The notes below the pieces were generated by a model, which was not told the DNA's origin, ran no database searches, and worked only from the letters and a program-made list of their open reading frames with translations. The translations under genes and the position numbers were made by a program. Below, in pieces: positions 7,669 through 13,326 of a stretch of DNA of 17,787 nucleotides. The stretch lies in assembly GCA_041749015.1 (NCBI GenBank), contig JBGTCD010000026.1:1-17787 (forward strand), in the 5' to 3' direction. Positions within the stretch are counted from its first letter, which is position 1. Each line of letters starts with the position of its first letter. Source of the stretch: JBGTCD01 sp041749015. GTDB taxonomy: Bacteria; Bacteroidota; Bacteroidia; Cytophagales; Cyclobacteriaceae.

Positions 7669-7934
7669 ACCACAAATTTAGGAGATATTTAGGGTTTTAG
7701 AGATGGATACAGGCTTTATTTATGAACTGGTTAATTCCCTTAAGAGGCGTATTTTGCATTAAATCCGGGAATATTATTTGGGTCTTCCATGGCCTTCAGC
7801 ACTTTAGAATTTATAAATGAGAAAAGAAGTATTTGAAAAGGTCAAAGAGTCTACCATATTTGCGAATTGTTTATTTGTATTTAGATGAGAGTTTTCTTTT
7901 ATTCAGCTTAGTTTAAACCCTAAAACCTAACAAA
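7669..7934. other. Divergent intergenic region between the WG gene and the DUF4870-like gene
   Basis: This 266-bp AT-rich stretch is the largest gap in the window. It holds a good promoter candidate for the rightward gene (7832-7862) and a 16-codon minus-strand reading frame (7740-7790) with protein-like composition. I see no tRNA-like fold, riboswitch-like leader or long inverted repeat in it. Confidence 0.5.
7832..7862 (+). promoter_or_regulatory. Candidate promoter for the DUF4870-like gene
   Basis: TTTG at 7832-7835, then 19 bp, then CATATTTG at 7855-7862: a full -33 element and a -7 element with one mismatch to TAnnTTTG, at normal spacing. It implies a 5' leader of about 65 nt before the ATG at 7935. 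This is the best promoter match in the window. Confidence 0.5.
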
Positions 7935-8267
7935 ATGACTCAAACTAATGATGGGACGCCCCCTAAAACCATTGCTATAGTTGCTTATATTACTCTGATC
8001 GGCTTTATCGTTGCTCTCATCTTGAACAGTAACAATAAATCTGAGTTAGGGTCCTTTCATATTCGACAGTCACTGGGAATTTTTATTTTAGCTTTTGCCA
8101 GTGGCTTTATTATGATTATACCCATATTGGGCTGGATTGTGGGAGCAGCAGGTTACATATTCGCGTTTGTTTTATGGATTATGGGTCTTATTTCTGCAGT
8201 TAATGAAGAATTAAAGCCAGTACCTGTTTTGGGAGAAAAATTTAATGATTGGTTTAAGGGGATTTAA
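7935..8267 (+). CDS. Small DUF4870 (Tic20-like) membrane protein
   Basis: A 110-residue integral membrane protein. Three hydrophobic segments are visible: about residues 12-30, 48-64 and 66-88. Between the first two lies the characteristic FHIRQSLGIFI stretch, seen in DUF4870/Tic20-like proteins as HxxQ(A/S)L. The C-terminus NEELKPVPVLGEKFNDWFKG is also typical, with P-V-x-G-x-x-F near the end. Length is normal for the family. Bacterial members have no established function; the plant relative Tic20 is part of a protein import channel, which should not be read across. It has its own promoter candidate and ends in an intrinsic terminator, so it looks monocistronic. Confidence 0.85.
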   Translation: MTQTNDGTPPKTIAIVAYITLIGFIVALILNSNNKSELGSFHIRQSLGIFILAFASGFIMIIPILGWIVGAAGYIFAFVLWIMGLISAVNEELKPVPVLGEKFNDWFKGI

Positions 8268-8280
8268 GATAGTAGTTTCC

Positions 8281-8934
8281 CTATGGATGAACCTGCGCTC
8301 TTTCAGTGCGGGTTTTTTTATGCCAAAATGGCGATTTGGTTGCCAATATTTTCCATGCCTTTTTCAAATCTTTTTCGGTATCGATATCATGGATGCCGGA
8401 CTCAAAGGAGATTTTTGATACTATTCCATCCCAACTTTTGACTAGTTTCTGAGCACCGTTTTTGTCGGGGATTGCGTCTAAGGCTTCAAATACTTTTCTG
8501 TCGAATAAGGCAGGTACACCATGAACACCCTGATAACAACAAGTGACGATATCTGCTTTCGCAGTACTATACTGATCAATTAAGTGGTTGAAAACATCTG
8601 GGGTAAGAAATGGCTGATCACATACAGCAATTATGGCTGCTTTAAGATGAGGGTTTCTTAGGCGCGCCCGCTCTAACCCTGTTTTAATGCTGCTGCCCAT
8701 CCCCAATTTCCAATTGGAATGATAAATACAATCTAAGTCAAATTTTTGAATCGATTTTTTTAACTGCTTATGATAAGCGCCTGTCACTAGAAGAACATAG
8801 TTGGCCTTGGCCCCCAGGGCTGACATGAGGGTTGATTCTAGGAGGGTAGTTCGGCCATTAAACTTTTCCAATTGCTTGGGTCTGCCTAATCGCTCCGAGT
8901 TACCAGCGGCTAATATGATGATCCCAATACTCAT
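8281..8934 (-). CDS. MocA-like molybdenum cofactor nucleotidyltransferase
   Basis: A 217-residue NTP-transferase (MobA-like fold) of the MocA group. Visible motifs are the nucleotide-binding loop LAAGNSERLGRPKQL (8-22), GMGSSIKTGL (78-87), the metal-binding CDQPFLTP (105-112), HGVPALF (138-144), NGAQKLV (159-165) and DIDTEKDL (183-190). MocA transfers a nucleotide (CMP in E. coli) to molybdopterin to form the dinucleotide cofactor of xanthine-dehydrogenase-type hydroxylases. The start codon overlaps the xdhC stop by 4 bp (ATGA), so the pair is translationally coupled. The last 12 or so codons lie over the terminator of the opposite gene and give a basic tail that does not look conserved. MocA is preferred over MobA because of the xdhC partner, but the nucleotide preference cannot be read from the sequence. 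Confidence 0.88.
   Translation of the reverse strand: MSIGIIILAAGNSERLGRPKQLEKFNGRTTLLESTLMSALGAKANYVLLVTGAYHKQLKKSIQKFDLDCIYHSNWKLGMGSSIKTGLERARLRNPHLKAAIIAVCDQPFLTPDVFNHLIDQYSTAKADIVTCCYQGVHGVPALFDRKVFEALDAIPDKNGAQKLVKSWDGIVSKISFESGIHDIDTEKDLKKAWKILATKSPFWHKKTRTERAQVHP
8290..8319 (+). terminator. Intrinsic terminator of the DUF4870-like gene, inside mocA on the opposite strand
   Basis: Left arm AACCTGCGC (8290-8298), 7-nt loop, right arm GTGCGGGTT (8306-8314), with two G-T wobbles, followed directly by a run of seven T (8313-8319). It lies 23 bp after the stop codon at 8267. On the minus strand the same bases encode the last residues of the MocA-like protein. Confidence 0.8.
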
Positions 8935-10103
8935 AATGACCTGGATTTTGAGTTGCCGCCGCTAAGGTATATGTGCTTAAATACCTGATCAGATTCAGCA
9001 TCTCTTTGGTGGATGGGTCCGGTTCTGTATTTTAAAAACCCTCCGGATCTGTAATTAAATCTCGCCTTAATTTCGGAGATAATTGCGAAGGCTATTTCTT
9101 CCGGAGTTTCAGCCCCTATATCCAATCCTATAGGATTGTGGACTCTGTTCAGATCTTTTGGTTTGATTTCTGCCCCAAGAGTTTTCTGCATTTTTTCGAA
9201 ACGCTTTTTTGGCCCTAACAATCCAATATAGGGCACTTTGCTTGGTAACAGGCTCTTCAATGCAGCAAGATCATAATCATAACCGTGCGACATGATCACC
9301 GCAGCGGTGTAATCATGCAACTGAATTTCCTTATTGGATTTGTTTCTTTCGCAAAATTTAAGGCTGGCATCCGGGAAAAATACGGGTAGCAGATGCGCCA
9401 CGCACTCATCGGTGACTGTTACGTTCCATCCCAGATAGGAGGCAAGTTTGGCTAGGGGGCGGGCATCAAATCCTGCACCATAAATTACAAGGTGGATGGG
9501 GGGAGGAATGAGTTCCATAAAGACTTCAACAGATCCTCCAGGATGATTCACTAATTGAACACCGGACATTTCTGCTTTTTCCAAAGCTTCAGCTACCGGG
9601 CCTTCGATTGATGTGTTGATAAAATCTGATTGAGGTTCTGATCCAGGCAGAATAAAATACCTCATACCTGGCTTCAAGTCATTTGAGGCATCCGCCATAA
9701 TAAGGGTAGCCATCCTGGCAGACTCGGTGATTTCTGCCAAATCCTTGAGTAGTGCTACTGGGTTATTGTCTTTGGTGGGGTTGATTGGTTCTATGAGAAT
9801 ATCAATTATCCCGTTACATCCCAGGCCAAGCCCAAAGCTATTATTTTCATCATCCATGGTATCATAGCGGACTACCATTGGGGATTCACTTCGTATCGCT
9901 TTTCTGGCTTTACGTAAAGCATCACCTTCCAGGCAGCCCCCACTGATCGAGCCTGTCCATTGGCCATCTTCAGTCATAAGCATTCTGGCCCCTACGCTGC
10001 GGTATGATGATCCCTGCACCCGGACTACAGTAGCAAGTGCTGTGCGGGTTTTGCTAAAGTCCGTTTTCTCATAGGATGCCAATATACTTTTAATCTCTTT
10101 CAT
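8931..10103 (-). CDS. xdhC: XdhC/CoxI family molybdenum hydroxylase maturation protein
   Basis: A 390-residue two-domain XdhC/CoxI protein. The N-terminal domain (about 1-105) shows VVRVQGSSYRSVGARMLM (27-44), SGGCLEGD (54-61) and GLGLGCNG (91-98), with the conserved Cys-57 and Cys-96. The C-terminal Rossmann-type domain (about 200-345) has VIYGAGFDARPL (207-218), VTDEC, MSHGYDYD (271-278), GLLGPKKR (294-301) and NPIGLDIGAETPEEIA (323-338). The usual GAGH at the dinucleotide loop is GAGF here. XdhC binds molybdenum cofactor, assists its sulfuration and delivers it to xanthine dehydrogenase-type enzymes. It is followed by mocA with a 4-bp overlap. No hydroxylase subunit gene is in the window, so the client enzyme must be encoded elsewhere. 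Confidence 0.93.
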   Translation of the reverse strand: MKEIKSILASYEKTDFSKTRTALATVVRVQGSSYRSVGARMLMTEDGQWTGSISGGCLEGDALRKARKAIRSESPMVVRYDTMDDENNSFGLGLGCNGIIDILIEPINPTKDNNPVALLKDLAEITESARMATLIMADASNDLKPGMRYFILPGSEPQSDFINTSIEGPVAEALEKAEMSGVQLVNHPGGSVEVFMELIPPPIHLVIYGAGFDARPLAKLASYLGWNVTVTDECVAHLLPVFFPDASLKFCERNKSNKEIQLHDYTAAVIMSHGYDYDLAALKSLLPSKVPYIGLLGPKKRFEKMQKTLGAEIKPKDLNRVHNPIGLDIGAETPEEIAFAIISEIKARFNYRSGGFLKYRTGPIHQRDAESDQVFKHIYLSGGNSKSRSL

Positions 10104-10235
10104 CTTTTATAAAAATCACTTCAGGTAAAACTGGAAGAACTTTAATGGCTGCATTTTTGCTTTACATTAGTCTAACATACAAAATTTATTCTTCTCTTTT
10201 AGCCAAATTATAAATACGGGATATAGTTAATCTTA

Positions 10236-10718
10236 ATGGAAATATTTACAAAAAGGAGTACTGCATTTACTTTGGCATGCCTGGCATTTATTTGTTTCTC
10301 CTCATTATTTACCTCAATTCAATCCCTTGCTCAAACTAAAGCGGGCACCCTTGAAGTAATCGTTAAAGGATACCCTAATAAGAACGGATCAATTACGGTT
10401 GGGGTTTTTAATAACAAGGAAGCCTTTTTGAAAGATGCCTTTAGGGAAGGGAATGTTAAAATTGAAAATGAATCAAGAGTTACCCTAATATTTGAGAACC
10501 TTCCTTATGGTAATTATTCTGCGAGCGTCTACCATGATGAAAATGACAATGGCGACATGGATACTAATTTCCTCGGGATTCCCAAGGAGGTCTATGGTTT
10601 TTCCAATAATGCAAAGGGAATGTTTGGGCCTCCCTCTTTTAAAGATTGCCTGTTTGAAGTAAATCAGTCATTAACCAGGATTACCATTAATCTGGGCAAG
10701 GCTGGAGGTGAGGATTAA
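10236..10718 (+). CDS. Secreted DUF2141 protein
   Basis: A 160-residue protein with a signal peptide of about 33 residues (hydrophobic core FTLACLAFICFSSLF, cleavage probably after SLA or SLAQ) and a DUF2141 domain covering the rest. Family landmarks are SITVGVFNNKEAFL, LPYGNYSASVYHDENDNGDM, TNFLGIPKEVYGFSNNA and GMFGPPSFKD. The acidic DENDNGDMDTN loop could bind a metal, as proposed for similar beta-sandwich folds, but this is inference. The function of the family is unknown. The gene is divergent from xdhC with a 132-bp spacer and convergent with the next gene, the two stop codons overlapping in TTAA at 10715-10718. Start choice is set by the signal peptide. Confidence 0.9.
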   Translation: MEIFTKRSTAFTLACLAFICFSSLFTSIQSLAQTKAGTLEVIVKGYPNKNGSITVGVFNNKEAFLKDAFREGNVKIENESRVTLIFENLPYGNYSASVYHDENDNGDMDTNFLGIPKEVYGFSNNAKGMFGPPSFKDCLFEVNQSLTRITINLGKAGGED

Positions 10719-11974
10719 TCTTCCAAAATTTCTACTTCTACCCTGACATTTTTAGGTGCCTGAGATGATTCCTTATCATAAAGCATGCGATTTCCGCCCC
10801 AGGCTTTGACCTTCATTCGGCCGGATTCGACCCCATTGGCCACCAGGTAATCCCTGATGATTTCGGCGCGCTCTTTGGATAGCTTTTTCGCCGATCCAAA
10901 TCCGCTATCAGTATTTCTTGCATCCATGCTGAACATGTCTCCATCACTGGCAGACCTGCGGATTATTTTCCCCTTAGCATTACCGTTAGTATGCCCATGT
11001 AGCCTGATTTGCAGCCTTGTGTTTTCTTTGAGTCTTGAAACCAACTGGTCTAATTCATATTGTGATTCGGGTCTCATGATCACAGCATCCTGGTAGAAAA
11101 AGACATTGTAAAGGGTGAATATATCCCCTTTTTGAAACATCACCATTTCAAAATTGATCACTACCGCATCATCAATAACCTCAATACCCTCATCATCCAG
11201 GTTATCAGGCAGGTCATTGAAATTAAAATCGTATTGAATTTTTCTAAAGCCCGGTATTTCACAAATTAAGGTAAGTTTTCCGGTTTTGTTTTCAGGGTCT
11301 GAGATTCGAACATGGTTATTAGCCTCGAACTCATCAATTTTTCTGGCCTTATCACCATCAATAAGGTGAACCATGCCCTCTAGTTCGTAGTAATCTCGGG
11401 CGTGGTATACATTGAAGTAAACCCGGTACCCTTCTTTGGTTTTTAAAGCATTCGGGTCTTCAGCCGGTTCTTCCTCTACTGCATCTTCCTCCTCCACTAC
11501 CTCTACTACTTCTTCCACTATTTCTTCTTCCTCAACCACTTCGGTCTCTTTCACTTCGTCCTTCACTAATACTTGTTTCTTCTCTGACTTTTTGGAAGGA
11601 ACCATACCTTCAGGGTAATGCTCATCTCTTAAAACGTGTACCCAGGCATCTTTAAAAGAAGGCTCATTTCGCACTCTTTGCAGGTCTTTTACTGCAATTG
11701 AAAAATCATCATAACTGGCAATATAAACCATCAATTTTTTATGTCTGGGGCTATAACCGTAGCCAGCCTGATGGCCCGATCCCTTCAGTGATTTTGTGTA
11801 TTGATCAGCTCCTGAGGCTGCATTGACATGATAAGCAGCTACCACCATATAAAAGCCGGGAGCTAGTGTTGGATAATCCTGGGCTTTGTTAAATGGAGTA
11901 GCAGAAGCAGGAGTGGACACCATGGCCAGAAAGAGTACCAGACCAAGGCAAAAAGTAAACTGAGAAAATTTCAT
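10715..11974 (-). CDS. SPOR-like / OmpA-like exported peptidoglycan-binding protein (copy 1)
   Basis: A 419-residue exported protein. A signal peptide (about 1-25, ending ASA) precedes a SPOR-like domain (about 39-117: GFYMVVAAYHV, LMVYIASYDD, DAWVHVL). A strongly acidic linker follows (about 139-173, nearly all Glu and Val), then a beta-rich middle domain (about 180-275) and an OmpA-like C-terminal domain (about 285-419). In the OmpA domain the usual GHTD is GHTN (327-330), and the LSKERAEIIRDYL helix with its conserved Arg-369 comes about 24 residues later than in typical domains. SPOR domains bind denuded glycan strands and OmpA domains bind peptide stems, so a cell-wall link is likely. 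It is downstream of a paralogue of the same layout and convergent with the DUF2141 gene. No terminator lies between the convergent genes. Confidence 0.9.
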   Translation of the reverse strand: MKFSQFTFCLGLVLFLAMVSTPASATPFNKAQDYPTLAPGFYMVVAAYHVNAASGADQYTKSLKGSGHQAGYGYSPRHKKLMVYIASYDDFSIAVKDLQRVRNEPSFKDAWVHVLRDEHYPEGMVPSKKSEKKQVLVKDEVKETEVVEEEEIVEEVVEVVEEEDAVEEEPAEDPNALKTKEGYRVYFNVYHARDYYELEGMVHLIDGDKARKIDEFEANNHVRISDPENKTGKLTLICEIPGFRKIQYDFNFNDLPDNLDDEGIEVIDDAVVINFEMVMFQKGDIFTLYNVFFYQDAVIMRPESQYELDQLVSRLKENTRLQIRLHGHTNGNAKGKIIRRSASDGDMFSMDARNTDSGFGSAKKLSKERAEIIRDYLVANGVESGRMKVKAWGGNRMLYDKESSQAPKNVRVEVEILED

Positions 11975-12065
11975 AGCACCATTTTTTAAGGCAATAAAGT
12001 TAATATGTAATTGAATACCAACCCATATTTATTAAGATTTAATCAAAAAGTATAAAGTATTATTT

Positions 12066-13250
12066 TTATTCATCGGTTATTTCAATTTCCACTCTAATAT
12101 TATTATCAGCCATCGGATCATTTTTATCATAAAGCATTTTTCGACCCCCCCAACCTTTTATTTTGGTTCTTTCTTCCTCCACCCCTTCATTTATCAGGTA
12201 ATTTCTAATGGTCCTTGCCCTTAAATAGGATAATTTTTTGGCACTGCCATTAGAGATTTTGGTACTGCCACCTACATTAAAAAGGTCTTTGAATTCATCT
12301 TCCGGCTCAATAATTCTACCCCTGGAGTTACCATTGGTATGGCCGTGGATTTTGATTTTTAGGTCAGGATTTTCGCGTACCATATCCAGCAGTGCCTCCA
12401 GTTCATAACTGGACTCCGGCCTCATCATTGCCGCGTCTCTGAAAAAATAAACTTTATATAAGGTAATAATATCACCCTTGCGGTATCGCTGGAGCTCAAA
12501 GTCAATGACCAATTGGTTATCTTCTGATCGGATTTGTTTCAGGCCTGATTGATCAGGATTGAATGGATCAATATTATATTGGATTTCTCTGAACCCGAAA
12601 ATGGAGGAAGCAAATTTATGCATACCACTATCGTTGTTTGGCGCAGGAATTTCTACCAATTCATGACTGGGAAACTCTCCTACCACCTTATTGGACTCCG
12701 GATCAATTACACTAATTTTTCCCTTAACCTCCTTGCCGGTAGTCATATTGGTGGTGTTGAAGTAATAGGTATGGGAGGTTGGAATAACCTCTTCAATTTT
12801 CGCTTCTCCTTCATTAGGTGTTTCCACTACACCTTCAGTGGAGGTACCAGCCTCTTCTTGGTTGTCATTTGGGATTTCCGTGGGTTTAGGCTGGGTGGGT
12901 CTGTCAACTTTTGCAATGCTTTCCATTTCTTCTTCATCCAGATTGCCATGATAGATCCAGGCATCGTGGTATTTACCCAAGGCTTTCACCGTATTTAGAG
13001 TTGCAAGTGCCGGGCCTCTGGTCTCAGAAGCAATGACATAGACGTAGTGCAGATTTCGGTCTTTTTTAAACCTAATGACACCCTGTAAATCATCCTTCTC
13101 TATAATCTGTAAAAATCTTTCTGCATTAGCTTCGTAGGAAAATGCTCCAATTACCACATAAAATAATTTTTCCTGTCCGTAGGAAGTATTGGCTGTGAGA
13201 AAAAAAAGGAAAGAGAAACCTACTGCCAGTGCTAGTTTAAAAAATTTCAT
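12066..13250 (-). CDS. SPOR-like / OmpA-like exported peptidoglycan-binding protein (copy 2)
   Basis: A 394-residue paralogue of the gene at 10715. It has a signal peptide (about 1-25, TSYGQ cleavage region), a clear SPOR domain (about 28-101: LFYVVIGAFSYEANAERFL, HYVYVIASE, DAWIYHG), a Pro/Glu/Thr-rich linker (about 104-155), a beta-rich middle (about 158-255) and an OmpA-like domain (about 262-394). GHTN (303-306) again replaces GHTD, with about 23 extra residues before LSYLRARTIRNYL (Arg-344). The C-terminus shares the KGWGGRKMLYDK and NNIRVEIEI pattern with copy 1. The linker differs in character from the Glu/Val linker of copy 1, so the linker is the least conserved part. It lies 76 bp downstream of pbpC on the same strand, which suggests a role in peptidoglycan or division; this is inference. 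Confidence 0.92.
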   Translation of the reverse strand: MKFFKLALAVGFSFLFFLTANTSYGQEKLFYVVIGAFSYEANAERFLQIIEKDDLQGVIRFKKDRNLHYVYVIASETRGPALATLNTVKALGKYHDAWIYHGNLDEEEMESIAKVDRPTQPKPTEIPNDNQEEAGTSTEGVVETPNEGEAKIEEVIPTSHTYYFNTTNMTTGKEVKGKISVIDPESNKVVGEFPSHELVEIPAPNNDSGMHKFASSIFGFREIQYNIDPFNPDQSGLKQIRSEDNQLVIDFELQRYRKGDIITLYKVYFFRDAAMMRPESSYELEALLDMVRENPDLKIKIHGHTNGNSRGRIIEPEDEFKDLFNVGGSTKISNGSAKKLSYLRARTIRNYLINEGVEEERTKIKGWGGRKMLYDKNDPMADNNIRVEIEITDE

Positions 13251-13326
13251 ATCCGTATAAATTTAAAAAATGATCTTTTCAGACCTGGAACCTATTTCAA
13301 GTTCCTAAAAATCAATCTAATATCTG

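Noticed and set aside
7673..7680. Exact TAnnTTTG match (TAAATTTG, minus strand) before the WG gene
   Set aside because: It ends only 4 bp before the ATG, which would put the transcription start at the start codon, and there is no TTG at the -33 distance.
7817..7888. A 23-codon plus-strand frame starting MRKEVFEKVKES
   Set aside because: It covers the best promoter candidate of the next gene (7832-7862), is very short and has no ribosome-binding sequence that I can see.
12549..12998. A 149-codon plus-strand open frame opposite SPOR-OmpA copy 2
   Set aside because: Its composition is rich in Phe, Gly and Ile in the manner of an antisense shadow, it has no recognisable domain, and the minus strand carries a clear family member.
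13287..13305. Inverted repeat GGAAC...GTTCC between pbpC and SPOR-OmpA copy 2
   Set aside because: The stem is only 5 bp with a 9-nt loop and no T-tract, so chance is likely.
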